NCBI GenBank assembly: GCA_018262455.1
Contig: JAGSPR010000072.1
Coordinates: forward strand, 1-20,186
Source: Deltaproteobacteria bacterium
GTDB lineage: Bacteria > Myxococcota > Polyangia > Haliangiales > Haliangiaceae
DNA length: 20,186 nucleotides
Direction of reading: 5' to 3'
The translations under genes were made by a program, and so were the position numbers. Below the pieces are notes generated by a model. That model searched no databases and was not told the origin of the DNA. It was given only the letters and a program-made list of their open reading frames with translations. Each line of letters starts with the position of its first letter. The first letter of the stretch is position 1. Of this stretch, positions 1 to 8,506 are shown piece by piece.

Positions 1-909
1 CTCTCGGTGGTCGCCGCCGAGGACAACACCGTCGTCGAGGTGACCACCACCGCCGCGGTGCAGGCCAGCTCGACCCAACCCGCGATCGCGGCGAACACGC
101 CCACGATGTTCACGCTCGCCGCCTTCGAGGTGCTGACGCTGCAGGCCGTCGCCGACGGCGACCTCACCGGCAGCAAGGTGCGCGCCGCCAACGGCACGAC
201 GACCTTCGGCGTGTTCGGCGGCCACGAGGCGATGGGCGTTGGCGAGATGACGCCTCCCGACGCGCAGCACGCCGCGGGCCCGTGCTGCGCCGATCACATC
301 GAGGAGATGATGTTTGGCACCTCGACGTGGGGCAAGGTGTTCGCGATCGCACGCAGCCAGTCGCGCGGCACCAACGAGCCGGACCTGATCCGGATCATGG
401 CGCAGAAGCCCAGCACGGTGGTGACGTTCAATCCGGCGCCCACCGGCACCTGCCCGATGCTCCAGCCCGGCAAGTTCTGCGAGGTCAAGATCGCGGTCGA
501 CACCGCGATCACCTCGACCGAGCCGGTCCTCGTCGGTCATTACCTCGAGTCCGCGATCTGGCAGGACCCGTTGTTCGGCAGCGCGATCGGCGAGGGCGAC
601 CCGTCGTTCTCGCTCGGCGTGCCGACCGAGCAGTACCGCACCGAGTACACGGTGCTGGTGCCGCAGGCGTACAGCAAGAACTTCCTGTCGATCTCGGCAC
701 CCGCGATCGGCGCGGTCACCGTCGACGGCCTCACGGTGGCGCTCCAGCCGTTCGCCGGCATGTACCGAGGTGGCCGCATGCAGGTCAACGCGGGCCAGCA
801 CAAGATCGTGTGCCCGGCCGGCTGCGGCGTGGAGGTCTACGGCTACTCCGATGCCGTGTCGTACATGTTCGCCGGCGGGCTCGACCTCAAGAAGATCGTC
901 CTCCAGTAG
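1..909 (+). CDS. IgGFc-binding-type secreted surface protein, 3' part (5' end outside window)
   Basis: The frame is open through the left edge, so the true start and any signal or lipoprotein peptide are missing; GTG at 7 is an internal codon. At least 302 residues are present, ending in TAG at 907-909. The sequence follows the IgGFc-binding (N-terminal) family: an opening AAEDNTVVEV strand, a LTGSKVRAANGTTTFGVFGGHEA segment (split here as LTGSKVRAANG and FGVFGGHEA), a DHIEEM...STWGKVFAIA motif, a PVLVGHYLES segment, then DPSFSLGVPTEQYRTEYTVL. Cysteine pairs (PCC; TCP...FC; CPAGC) suggest disulfides in an exported protein. Members are large cell-surface proteins frequent in myxobacteria; their ligand is generally unknown and IgG binding should not be assumed. 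It converges on the kinase gene with an 8-base gap and no room for a hairpin terminator. Family call is firm; function is not. Confidence 0.85.
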   Translation, partial: LSVVAAEDNTVVEVTTTAAVQASSTQPAIAANTPTMFTLAAFEVLTLQAVADGDLTGSKVRAANGTTTFGVFGGHEAMGVGEMTPPDAQHAAGPCCADHIEEMMFGTSTWGKVFAIARSQSRGTNEPDLIRIMAQKPSTVVTFNPAPTGTCPMLQPGKFCEVKIAVDTAITSTEPVLVGHYLESAIWQDPLFGSAIGEGDPSFSLGVPTEQYRTEYTVLVPQAYSKNFLSISAPAIGAVTVDGLTVALQPFAGMYRGGRMQVNAGQHKIVCPAGCGVEVYGYSDAVSYMFAGGLDLKKIVLQ

Positions 910-917
910 GGTGCCCC

Positions 918-1784
918 CTAGCCGAGCGCCACGGCGGCCCTGGCGAGGGCGTCGGCCATCGCGGTGGCATCGGGGTAGCGGTCGTCCGGGTGCTTGCTGA
1001 GCGACTGGGCGATCACGGCATCGAGCTCGCGGGGCAGGGCGGGATCGAGGGGCGGCGGCGGGGCCTCGAGGTGCATCTCGACGAGGTCGAAGTCGCTCTG
1101 GGCGACGAAGGGCGGGGCGCCCGTCAGGAGCTCGTAGAGGATGACCCCCATCGCGTAGAGGTCGCTGCGCTGGTCGATCGGCTCGCCGCGCAGCCGCTCG
1201 GGCGCGATGTACGTCAGGCTGCCGACGACCGCGCCCTGCTGGGTGAGCCGGGCGCTGCCCTCGAAGCTCGCGAACCCGAAGTCGATCAGCACCACGCGCT
1301 CGGTCGGGCCCGCCGACGGCTCGAGCATGATGTTCGCGGGCTTGAGGTCGCGGTGGAGGATGCCGGCGGCGTGGACCTCGGCGAGGCCCTGGAGCGCTTG
1401 CCAGGCGTAGCTCGTGGCGCGCCGTGGATCGATCCGCTGCTCGGTCTTGATGACGTCACGCAGCGACTTGCCGCGCAGGAGCTCGACGACCAGGTAGGGC
1501 TCGTCGTGCACGGTGACACCGGTGGCGAGCAGGGCGGCGACGTTGCGATGGCGGAGCAGGGCCTGGACGTCAGCCTCGCGCGCGAACCGTTGACGCCCGG
1601 CGGGATCGGCCTCGATCGCGTGGCGGAGCACCTTGAGCGCGACGTAGGCGGAGGTCGAGAGGTCGAGCGCCCGGTAGACGTCCGCCATCGCGCCCTTGCC
1701 GATCAAGGCATCGACACGAAACTGCCGGCCGATGATCTGGCCGATCCGATCGCCGCGATCCGCTGCCACAACAGCGCGGACCAT
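918..1784 (-). CDS. Soluble eukaryotic-like serine/threonine protein kinase
   Basis: The 288 residues are almost entirely one Hanks-type kinase domain, from about residue 22 to the end. Visible motifs are the glycine-rich loop GKGAMADVY (29-37), the ATP-anchoring lysine in VALKVL (K51), the pairing glutamate E70, catalytic loop HRDLKPAN (144-151, D146), DFG (168-170) and APE (194-196). HRD followed by LKPAN marks an active Ser/Thr kinase. There is no transmembrane helix and no PASTA, TPR or other sensor domain after the catalytic domain, so it is short for the family and probably cytosolic, acting on or with unknown partners. ATG at 1784 is chosen as the first start in the frame that precedes the whole domain; no Shine-Dalgarno sequence is visible. 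It is divergent from pyrB with only 23 bases between the start codons, so their promoters must overlap. Its substrate cannot be read from the sequence. Confidence 0.92.
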   Translation of the reverse strand: MVRAVVAADRGDRIGQIIGRQFRVDALIGKGAMADVYRALDLSTSAYVALKVLRHAIEADPAGRQRFAREADVQALLRHRNVAALLATGVTVHDEPYLVVELLRGKSLRDVIKTEQRIDPRRATSYAWQALQGLAEVHAAGILHRDLKPANIMLEPSAGPTERVVLIDFGFASFEGSARLTQQGAVVGSLTYIAPERLRGEPIDQRSDLYAMGVILYELLTGAPPFVAQSDFDLVEMHLEAPPPPLDPALPRELDAVIAQSLSKHPDDRYPDATAMADALARAAVALG

Positions 1785-1801
1785 AGCATTTCTGCTATAC
1801 G
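1783..1801. promoter_or_regulatory. Compact divergent promoter of kinase and pyrB with a perfect inverted repeat
   Basis: Bases 1783-1798 read ATAGCA-TTTC-TGCTAT, a perfect 6-base inverted repeat with a 4-base centre. On the plus strand TGCTATACG (1793-1801) fits an extended -10 (TG-N-TATACG) ending 6 bases before the pyrB GTG at 1808, which would place transcription initiation at or next to the start codon. On the minus strand TATAGC (1799-1794) lies 9 bases before the kinase ATG. The repeat therefore overlaps both -10 regions and the kinase start codon and could be an operator. The promoter assignment is by eye and unproven. Confidence 0.5.
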
Positions 1802-1807
1802 AGGTTC

Positions 1808-2776
1808 GTGCCGCGCCACCTCGTGAGCATCGCCGACCTGGACGTCGCCGAGATCGTGAAGATCCTCGATCACGGCGACCGTTACATGGCGTTCGCGAAC
1901 GAGCCGATCAAGAAGCTCACCTCGCTTCGCGGCCGCACGGTCATCAACCTGTTCTTCGAGAGCTCGACGCGGACCCGGACGTCGTTCGAGCTGGCGGCCA
2001 AGCGGCTGTCTGCCGAGGCGATCAACATCGCGGCGTCGTCGTCGTCGACGAGCAAGGGCGAGACGCTGCTGGACACCGCCGACAACCTGATGGCGATGCA
2101 CCCCGACGCGATCGTGGTCCGCCACTCGTTCGGGGGGGCCGCGGCGATGCTCGCGAAGCAGGTGAACTGCTCGGTGATCAACGCGGGCGATGGCCAGCAC
2201 GAGCACCCGACGCAGGCGCTGCTCGACGCGGCCACGATCCGGCGCACCAAGGGGAAGGCCGGATCCATCGAGGGCCTCGAGATCGCGATCGTCGGCGATA
2301 TCTCGCACTCTCGGGTCGCGCGCTCGAACATCCTCTGCCTCACCAAGCTCGGCGCGCGCGTGCGGCTGGTCGCCCCGTGGACGCTGATCCCGCGCGGGAT
2401 CGAGCTGATCGGCGGCGACCTGACCCGCGAGCGTGTGCGGGTCGTGACGCGACTCGACGAGGGCCTCGAAGGCGCCGACGTCGTGATGATGCTCCGGGTC
2501 CAGCACGAGCGCTCGGGCGGCGAGGCGCCGCGGTTTCCCAACACGCGCGAGCTGTCGCGCACGTTCGGGCTGTCCGAGCGCTCGCTGGCGTTCGCGAAGC
2601 CCGATGCGATCGTGATGCACCCGGGACCGATCAACCGAGGCGTCGAGATGTCGTCGCAGGTGGCCGATGGCCCGCGTGCGGTGATCCTGCACCAGGTCGC
2701 GTGGGGCGTCGCGATCCGGATGGCGGTGCTCGAGCGCACGATCCTTGGCGAGGACGCCGGGCGAGCGATCGCGTGA
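1808..2776 (+). CDS. pyrB: Aspartate carbamoyltransferase catalytic subunit
   Basis: This enzyme joins carbamoyl phosphate and L-aspartate to give N-carbamoyl-L-aspartate, the committed step of pyrimidine synthesis in the cytosol. At 322 residues it has the usual catalytic-chain length. Signatures are the carbamoyl-phosphate site [13 protein letters not shown] (49-61), the loop SSSSTSKGE with catalytic K83, HPTQALLD (133-140), a MLRVQ segment and [11 protein letters not shown] (270-280) followed by VILHQV. All expected active-site motifs are present. The GTG start at 1808 gives the full N-terminus; the GAGG at 1801-1804 is too close to be a good ribosome site, and the -10 spacing suggests a leaderless message. 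No pyrI, pyrC, pyrR or carbamoyl-phosphate synthetase gene is adjacent. The 3' end overlaps the ABC ATPase start by four bases (GTGA), so the two are probably translationally coupled. Confidence 0.97.
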   Translation: MPRHLVSIADLDVAEIVKILDHGDRYMAFANEPIKKLTSLRGRTVINLFFESSTRTRTSFELAAKRLSAEAINIAASSSSTSKGETLLDTADNLMAMHPDAIVVRHSFGGAAAMLAKQVNCSVINAGDGQHEHPTQALLDAATIRRTKGKAGSIEGLEIAIVGDISHSRVARSNILCLTKLGARVRLVAPWTLIPRGIELIGGDLTRERVRVVTRLDEGLEGADVVMMLRVQHERSGGEAPRFPNTRELSRTFGLSERSLAFAKPDAIVMHPGPINRGVEMSSQVADGPRAVILHQVAWGVAIRMAVLERTILGEDAGRAIA

Positions 2777-3741
2777 GCAAGCCCGCACTCGTGCTGCGCG
2801 GCGTCTGCAAGCAGTTCGGCAACCATGTCGCGGTCGACGACCTGTCGTTCGAGGTGCCGCGCGGCGTCGTCTACGGGATCCTCGGGCCCAACGGCGCGGG
2901 CAAGACGACCACCCTGCGGATGATCAACGACATCATCGCGCCCGACGCCGGCTCCATCACGATCCTCGACGGGCTGTCGACCGGAGCCGAGGCCGCCAAG
3001 CACATCGGTTACCTGCCGGAGGAGCGCGGGCTGTATCCGAAGATGCCCGTGATCGAGATGATCGAGTTCATGGGCCAGCTCCGCGGGCTGACGCGCGCGG
3101 AGTCCAAGCGGCGGGCGACGAAGTGGCTCGACCGGCTCGGGCTCGGCGACTGGACGAAGAACAAGGTGCAGGATCTCTCGAAGGGCATGCAGCAGAAGGT
3201 GCAGTTCGCGACCGCGCTGCTTCACGAGCCGGCGATCGTGATCCTCGACGAGCCGTGGAGCGGACTCGACCCGATCAATGCCGAGGTGCTGCGCGACGTC
3301 GTCGACGAGATCCGCAACGAGGGCCGCACCGTGCTGTTCTCGACCCACCAGATGGAGCAGGCGGAGAAGGTCTGCGATGCCGTGTGTATCATCGCGCGCG
3401 GCAAGAAGATCCGCGAGGGCAAGCTGCGCGACCTCAAGCTAGCCTTCGCCGCCGAGGGCCTCGTGGCGCTCGGGTTCACCGACGACGTCGGACGCGACAA
3501 GGCCTACGTCCTGCTCGACGACCGCACCCTGGTCGCGGAGCGCAGGCCGCCCCGCCACGGGGATCACGCCGACTGCGAGATCAAGCTCGCGGACGGCGTC
3601 ACGCCGCCGAAGCTGCTCGCGGCGCTCGTCACGGCGGGCATCGGGATTCGCCGGTTCGAGGTCGTGGTGCCGACCCTGCACCAGATCTTCGTCGCCGAGG
3701 TCGGGGCCGCGGCCGCTGTGGCCGAGCGGATGGTGCCTTGA
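2773..3741 (+). CDS. ABC transporter ATP-binding protein, NatA-like
   Basis: A 322-residue ATPase that should power the membrane protein encoded next to it. The nucleotide-binding domain spans about 3-220: Walker [10 protein letters not shown] (38-46), [14 protein letters not shown] (78-91) in the Q-loop position, signature LSKGMQQK (135-142) in place of canonical LSGGQ, Walker B IVILDE (155-160, E160), D-loop SGLDP and the switch histidine in [10 protein letters not shown] (H192). LPEERGLY and LSKGMQQK are typical of the NatA/ABC-2 exporter class. The last 100 residues form the accessory C-terminal domain seen in these ATPases. The GTG start at 2773 overlaps the pyrB stop; the next gene starts inside this gene's last codons, so pyrB and both ABC genes look like one transcript. 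Sodium export, drug export or lipid export are all possible; the substrate cannot be inferred. Confidence 0.93.
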   Translation: MSKPALVLRGVCKQFGNHVAVDDLSFEVPRGVVYGILGPNGAGKTTTLRMINDIIAPDAGSITILDGLSTGAEAAKHIGYLPEERGLYPKMPVIEMIEFMGQLRGLTRAESKRRATKWLDRLGLGDWTKNKVQDLSKGMQQKVQFATALLHEPAIVILDEPWSGLDPINAEVLRDVVDEIRNEGRTVLFSTHQMEQAEKVCDAVCIIARGKKIREGKLRDLKLAFAAEGLVALGFTDDVGRDKAYVLLDDRTLVAERRPPRHGDHADCEIKLADGVTPPKLLAALVTAGIGIRRFEVVVPTLHQIFVAEVGAAAAVAERMVP

Positions 3742-4985
3742 AGGGCTTCCGCGACACCATGGTGATCGCGCGCCGCGAGCTGCTCGAGCGCGTCAAGACC
3801 AAGTGGTTCCTCGTGATGACGCTGATCGGCCCGATCGGCATGGTCGCGATGATCGTCATCCCGGCGCTGATCGCGAAGAGCAGCACGAAGGGCGCCAAGA
3901 TCGAGATCGTCGATCGCAGCGGCGCCCTCGCTCAGCCGCTCGACAAGGCGCTCGGGCTCATCGAGTGGAAGCCGGCGATCGTCTCGCCGGACACCACGGA
4001 CGCGACCGAGAACGCCCGGATCCGCGACCGGCTGATCAATGGCTTCATCGTCGTGCCCAAGAACGCGCTCGACGGCGGCGAGATCATCTATCGCGGGGAC
4101 AACGCGTCCGGCCAGGTGGTGCCGATCATCCTCCGCCAGGTGGTGAGCCTCGTCGTCCAGCGCGAGCGCGGCAAGCGGGTCGGGGTCGACGAGGCCTCGC
4201 TGGCCAAGGTCCTCGCTCCCCCGAACTTCACGACGATCCAGACGAACGGCGAGACCGAGGGGTCGTCGGGGGGCGGCGCGTTCATGATCGCGTACATCCT
4301 CGGGATCATCCTCTACATGGTGATCACGCTGTACGGCGTCGCGGTGATGCGCAGCGTCGTCACCGAAAAGACCAGCCGGGTGATGGAGTTCCTGGTGGCC
4401 GCGGTGAAGCCGAGCTCGCTGATGGCGGGCAAGATCCTGGGGGTCGGGGGCGCCGGCCTGATCCAGATCGCCGTCTGGCTCGCGATGGGCGCGATCTCGC
4501 TCGCGAATCGCGACACCATCCTCGGCTGGTTCGGGGTCGCGGGCGGTGGCCCCTCGCTGCCCCCGCTCGAGCTCGCCGAGATCACGGTGGTGCTCGTGTA
4601 CTTCGTGCTCGGCTTCTTCTTCTACTCGGCGATGTATGCAGCGGTGGGAGCCATGGTGTCGTCCGAGCAGGACACCCAGCAAGTCCAGATGCCGGTCACC
4701 ATGCTGCTCGTCATCGGCATGCTGTGCCTGGGGATCGTCAGCAACGACCCGCGTGGCTCGGCGGCCACGACGATGACCAACGTCCCGCTGTGGTCGCCGA
4801 TGCTGATGCCGATGCGGTACGTGCTCGGGGGGGCCACCCTCGGCGAGGTTGCGATCTCGCTCGCGATCTTGCTCGCCTCCACCCTGCTGGTCGTCCGAGC
4901 TGCGGCCAAGATCTACCGGGTCGGCGTGCTGATGTATGGCAAGCGCCCAGGGGTCCGAGAGCTGATTCGCTGGCTTCGTTATTGA
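3738..4985 (+). CDS. ABC-2 type transporter permease, NatB-like
   Basis: The membrane partner of the preceding ATPase. From TTG at 3738 it has 415 residues; ATG at 3759 (408 residues) is the main alternative. TTG is preferred because it overlaps the upstream stop as TTGA, matching the GTGA overlap one gene earlier. Using the ATG numbering, a first transmembrane helix (about 17-39) is followed by an extracytoplasmic domain of about 130 residues, then roughly five more helices beginning near 172. The cytoplasmic stretch VTEKTSRVMEFLVAAVKPSS after the second helix is a hallmark of NatB-type ABC-2 permeases. The overall plan, one helix, large outer loop, membrane domain, fits a two-gene exporter with a homodimeric permease. 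Substrate unknown. Only 51 bases separate it from the next gene, which has its own promoter-like sequence. Confidence 0.88.
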   Translation: MKGFRDTMVIARRELLERVKTKWFLVMTLIGPIGMVAMIVIPALIAKSSTKGAKIEIVDRSGALAQPLDKALGLIEWKPAIVSPDTTDATENARIRDRLINGFIVVPKNALDGGEIIYRGDNASGQVVPIILRQVVSLVVQRERGKRVGVDEASLAKVLAPPNFTTIQTNGETEGSSGGGAFMIAYILGIILYMVITLYGVAVMRSVVTEKTSRVMEFLVAAVKPSSLMAGKILGVGGAGLIQIAVWLAMGAISLANRDTILGWFGVAGGGPSLPPLELAEITVVLVYFVLGFFFYSAMYAAVGAMVSSEQDTQQVQMPVTMLLVIGMLCLGIVSNDPRGSAATTMTNVPLWSPMLMPMRYVLGGATLGEVAISLAILLASTLLVVRAAAKIYRVGVLMYGKRPGVRELIRWLRY

Positions 4986-4999
4986 AGTGTTCCAGCGAC

Positions 5000-5030
5000 T
5001 TGCCACCCGGCCGACAAAGCCGCGTACACT
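5000..5030 (+). promoter_or_regulatory. Candidate promoter of the barrel/FecR gene pair
   Basis: TTGCCA (5000-5005) and TACACT (5025-5030) resemble -35 and -10 hexamers, with a rather long 19-base spacer. The -10 ends 6 bases before the ATG at 5037, so initiation would fall on the start codon; no Shine-Dalgarno sequence lies between. The sequence sits in the 51-base gap after the ABC permease gene. Confidence 0.45.
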
Positions 5031-5036
5031 GGCATC

Positions 5037-6623
5037 ATGCGCTGTCGTCGTCTGGGGGGGTGGTGTGCAGCGGGGCTCTGCTCGTTGATCAGCATGCGGC
5101 CTGCGATCGGGCAGCCCGCCGAGATCAGCGCGGCGAGCGGGACCGCAGGCACCGAGGTCGATCCGCCTGCAACGTCATCACCAGCACAGCCCCTCGGCTA
5201 CGCCGCGATGCCGGGCGGCTTGCACGTGCCGACGGCAGACACGCTGCGGGCCGGCGAGCTAGGCGTCAGCCTGCTCGGCGGCTTCGGCGTGCGCAACACC
5301 CTGCTCGGCCCCGACCACAAGCTCCATCGCGGGCTCGGCGAGGTCGCGGTCTCGTTCGCGCCGGCCGACCTCATCACGGTCGCGCTCGCGTTCGACGGCC
5401 GCTACGACACGCACTCGGGCCTGTCCGCCTCCGGCGATGACGGGTATGTCGGCGATCCGCACCTGCTCGCTCGCATCGCCAAGCCGTTCGGCCACGATCG
5501 TCTCGGCGCGCAGCTCGGCCTCTGGGTGCCCGGCAAGGACGCGCCATCCATCGCGTTCTCGGCGATCTCGATCGAGGCACGCGTCCTCGGATCGATCCAG
5601 GCCGGGTCGGGGACACTCGGCTTCGATGCCGGGTTCCGGTTCGACAACAGCGCCAACTCGGTCGAGAATCCGAACAAGTTCTCGGCCGAGGATCGGGTCT
5701 CGCTCGGCGTGTCGGACTTCAACGCCGTGCTCGCCGGCGCTCACTTCCTGGTTCCCGCCGGCAAGGCGTACGTCGGGCTCGAGGTCAGCGCGGACCTGTT
5801 CGTCGGCAGCGGCGCGCCAGGACCGATCCTGCGCGGCGGTGCCACCGGTGGCTTCCACCTCAATCCCCAGTGGACCGTGCTCGCGTTCGTCGAAGGCGCC
5901 AAGGTGCCCGGGGTGTCGTATGGCGACGTGATGCGTGGCGACGTGACGCTGATCCCCTACGAGCCGGTGGTGACCGGTGGAGTCGGACTGCAGGCGCGGT
6001 TCGGCGTCAGCCGCGCGCGCGGTCACGGCCAGCTCGGCAAGACCGACAAGAACGACAAGAACGGCAAGCCCGAGCCCTCCACCATCATCGAGTACGCCGA
6101 GCTCACCGGCCAGGTCACCGACGAGGCCGGCAAGCCCGTCGAGGGTGCGCAGGTCACCGTCAAGCTCAAGCTCAACACCGGCTCGGCGGTCACCGACGCG
6201 ACCGGCAACTACACGGTCTCGAAGCTGCCGATCGGCAAGACGGTCGATGGCAAGACCTCGCTCGACGACACCGTCGCGGAGATCTCGGTCGAGGTCGCCG
6301 GCAAGAAGCCGTCGGTCTCGACGATGCCGCTCGTCAAGGGCCCGAACGTGAGCGGCAAGCTCGCGCTCGAGCCAGTGCTGCCGCCGGGGACGCTGAAGGC
6401 GCTGATCCGCGCCGCCGGTTCCGGCAAGCCCCTGGCCAATGCGGTCGTGACGATCGACCCGGGCGGCCTGACCTCGACCGCCGATCGCGACGGCCGGATC
6501 TCGATCGATCTGCCGCCAGGCACCTACAAGGTCACCGCGACGATCGCCGGGTTCAAGCCGCAGACGCTCGATGTCGTGATCGAGAGCGGCGTCGTCGTGA
6601 AGAACTTCGAGCTTCCTCGGTAA
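5037..6623 (+). CDS. Outer-membrane barrel-type protein with two carboxypeptidase-regulatory-like domains
   Basis: The 528-residue product begins with an export signal (MRCRRLGGWCAAGLCSLIS, cleavage probably near residue 25). Residues about 52-330 are rich in alternating hydrophobic strands with aromatic and glycine turns (for example GELGVSLLGGFGV, DRLGAQLGLWVP, GTLGFDAGFRFD, AYVGLEVSADLFVG, VVTGGVGLQARFGV), the look of an outer-membrane beta-barrel. A charged linker with DKNDKNGK follows at about 340. From about 353 there are two Ig-like carboxypeptidase-regulatory-type modules: ELTGQVTDEAGKPVEGAQV...TDATGNYTVSKLP, then ALIRAAGSGKPLANAVVTI...DRDGRISIDLPPGTYKV to the end. The FecR lipoprotein gene begins 4 bases after its stop, so the two are surely co-transcribed. 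The barrel call rests on strand pattern, not on a recognised family motif; it may instead be a periplasmic beta-rich protein. Confidence 0.75.
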   Translation: MRCRRLGGWCAAGLCSLISMRPAIGQPAEISAASGTAGTEVDPPATSSPAQPLGYAAMPGGLHVPTADTLRAGELGVSLLGGFGVRNTLLGPDHKLHRGLGEVAVSFAPADLITVALAFDGRYDTHSGLSASGDDGYVGDPHLLARIAKPFGHDRLGAQLGLWVPGKDAPSIAFSAISIEARVLGSIQAGSGTLGFDAGFRFDNSANSVENPNKFSAEDRVSLGVSDFNAVLAGAHFLVPAGKAYVGLEVSADLFVGSGAPGPILRGGATGGFHLNPQWTVLAFVEGAKVPGVSYGDVMRGDVTLIPYEPVVTGGVGLQARFGVSRARGHGQLGKTDKNDKNGKPEPSTIIEYAELTGQVTDEAGKPVEGAQVTVKLKLNTGSAVTDATGNYTVSKLPIGKTVDGKTSLDDTVAEISVEVAGKKPSVSTMPLVKGPNVSGKLALEPVLPPGTLKALIRAAGSGKPLANAVVTIDPGGLTSTADRDGRISIDLPPGTYKVTATIAGFKPQTLDVVIESGVVVKNFELPR

Positions 6624-6627
6624 CCCC

Positions 6628-8505
6628 GTGAGGTGCGCGTTCCTGCTGCTCGGTTGTCTCGCCTTCGGGCTGGTGGCTTCGGCATGCAGCCAGAAGTCCT
6701 CTCCGATCGCCAAGCTCGAGCAGGCGGACGGCCCGGTCGAGAAGCAGTCCGGCGGAGGCGCCTGGGAGAACGCCGCGCTCGGCACCGCCTTCTTCATCGG
6801 CGATGCGGCGCGAACCGCCGATGGCGGTGCGCGGCTCGAGATCAGCGGCAGCGCGCAGATCGCGATGCAGAAGCACACGGTGCTGCGGTTCGGCGGCAGC
6901 GCCGGGCAGAGCCGGATCGCGGTCGAGCTCGGTGCGATCGATCTCACCGGTGCCGGCACCTACGGGCTCGACATCGGTGACGTCAAGCTGGCGGGCAACG
7001 GCACCGTCCGGATCACCGCGAACGGCAACGGCCAGAGCTCGGTCCAGCTGACGCTCGGCGAGGCCCAGGTCTCGACGCTCGACGGTCAACAGATCCAGCT
7101 CGTGGTAGGCAGCACGATCGAGCTCGGGGCGGCCGTCGTGACCGCGGTGATCGACGCCGGCACGCCCGATGCGGCCGCGGTCGTCGTGGTGCCGCCCGAT
7201 GCCATGGTGGTGGAGATCGGCGCGGCCACGATCGAGGTGGTCGGCGCGAGGGCCGAGGTCCAGCTCAACGGCGAGACCGCCCGCAAGCGGCTGTCGCCGG
7301 GCACCAGCGCGCTGCCGAGCAACGCGAAGCTCTTCCTCGGTCCGGGCACCACGGCCAAGCTCATCGCCAACGGGGTGACGCTCGATCTCGGCGGAGGCAC
7401 CCGCGCCAGGGTCACCGAGAGCTATGGCTTCGTGATCGAGGCCGGCACCGGGCGCGCGTCGAGCACCGAGGATGCCTCGGTGGGCTTGCCGGGCGGCGCG
7501 ATCGGCCTCCAGGGCACGCCCGCGGCACATTCGGACTCCGGGTTCGAGATCGGGGGCAGTGGCACCACGGTCACCCAGCAGCGCGGCAATGCGAAGCTGA
7601 CCGGCGCCGGAGATAGCTCGTTGTCGATGAGCCGCGGCGAGAGCGCCAAGTTGCTCAAGACCGGCCAGATCCGCCCGCTCGAGGCGATCCCGACCTACTT
7701 CGACTTCCGCGTCACGCCCGGCGAGAGCCTCACCGTGCACGATCCCAGGCCGCCGACCTCGGTGCAGTTCGAGTTCGCGGGCAAGTGTCCCGAGGGCGGC
7801 ATCATCGAGCTCGATCGAGATCCACGGTTCCGCACCGCGAAGGTCAGCGCCGGCAAGGAAGCCGCGAACCACCTCGTGAAGGCCGGCAGCTGGAACTACC
7901 GGCTGCGCTGTAGCTCGGGCGCCGGCGAGGGCAGCGCGATCGCCTCGGGCCGGATCTCGGTGGTCGGCGACACCGGTTCGCGAGCCCTGCCGAAGGCACC
8001 ACCGGTCAACCCGTTCGACATCGACGGTCGAGCCTGGGCGTTCTCCTATCAGAGCGTGATCCCCGACCTCGCCGTGAAGTTCCCGGGCGCCGGCTCGAAG
8101 TTCCGGCTCCACCTCGTGCGCGGCAACAAGGATCTGGCCTTCGACTCGAGCTCGAGCGCGCTGCGCGTGCAGGGCTCGGCGCTCTCCGAGGGTGTCTATG
8201 ACTACTGGTTCGATCGCGACGGCGTGAAGCAGGACAAGATGAACACGCTGAAGATCGACTTCGATCAGACGGCGCCGCAGGTCTACATCGAGTCGCCGCC
8301 GAACGGGAAGCCCTGGAATGGCGAGGTCGATGTCCGCGGTGCGGTGCTCCCCGGCTGGAGCGCGGCCGTGGACTCGCTCTCGATCGAGATCGACAAGCAG
8401 CGACGGTTCGCGGCCAAGGTCCCGCCGCCGCCAGGAGCGGCTCTCGCGATCCGGCTGTCGCATCCGCAGCGTGGCATTCACTACTACCTACGTCGCGCGA
8501 AATAG
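6628..8505 (+). CDS. FecR-domain lipoprotein
   Basis: A 625-residue lipoprotein: hydrophobic signal with lipobox ASAC and lipidated C20, then SQKSSP. Residues about 28-160 read like a FecR-type beta domain (AKLEQADGPVEKQSGGGAW, GDAARTADGGARLEI, AQIAMQKHTVLRF, ELGAIDLT), and about 195-310 repeat the pattern (ATIEVVGARAEVQLNGE, LTLD-like GVTLDLGGGTRARV). A less defined C-terminal half ends with a segment YIESPPNGKPWNGEVDVRG that resembles an Ig-like fold, and HYYLRRAK. FecR domains sense surface signals through a sigma factor in iron uptake, but here there is no transmembrane helix, sigma-factor gene or TonB receptor, so a structural envelope role is more likely. The GTG start at 6628 directly precedes the signal peptide. 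It is 4 bases after the barrel gene and 14 bases before the next lipoprotein gene. Confidence 0.8.
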   Translation: MRCAFLLLGCLAFGLVASACSQKSSPIAKLEQADGPVEKQSGGGAWENAALGTAFFIGDAARTADGGARLEISGSAQIAMQKHTVLRFGGSAGQSRIAVELGAIDLTGAGTYGLDIGDVKLAGNGTVRITANGNGQSSVQLTLGEAQVSTLDGQQIQLVVGSTIELGAAVVTAVIDAGTPDAAAVVVVPPDAMVVEIGAATIEVVGARAEVQLNGETARKRLSPGTSALPSNAKLFLGPGTTAKLIANGVTLDLGGGTRARVTESYGFVIEAGTGRASSTEDASVGLPGGAIGLQGTPAAHSDSGFEIGGSGTTVTQQRGNAKLTGAGDSSLSMSRGESAKLLKTGQIRPLEAIPTYFDFRVTPGESLTVHDPRPPTSVQFEFAGKCPEGGIIELDRDPRFRTAKVSAGKEAANHLVKAGSWNYRLRCSSGAGEGSAIASGRISVVGDTGSRALPKAPPVNPFDIDGRAWAFSYQSVIPDLAVKFPGAGSKFRLHLVRGNKDLAFDSSSSALRVQGSALSEGVYDYWFDRDGVKQDKMNTLKIDFDQTAPQVYIESPPNGKPWNGEVDVRGAVLPGWSAAVDSLSIEIDKQRRFAAKVPPPPGAALAIRLSHPQRGIHYYLRRAK

Positions 8506-8506
8506 G

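Noticed and set aside
282..1826. Long plus-strand open frame antisense to the kinase gene and overlapping the IgGFc-type gene
   Set aside because: It is an Arg/Gly/Ala-rich artefact of GC-rich codons; the opposite-strand kinase has all catalytic motifs.
1882..3348. Long minus-strand frame opposite pyrB and the ABC ATPase
   Set aside because: The plus strand encodes two unmistakable enzymes; the minus frame has no recognisable motif.
2745..3737. Upstream extension of the permease reading frame through the ATPase gene
   Set aside because: The extension is Arg-rich out-of-frame translation of the ATPase; the permease starts at TTG 3738 or ATG 3759.
5259..8481. Two very long minus-strand frames opposite the barrel and FecR genes
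   Set aside because: Low-complexity Asp/Arg/Leu/Ala composition and no domain; the plus-strand genes have signal peptides and a lipobox.
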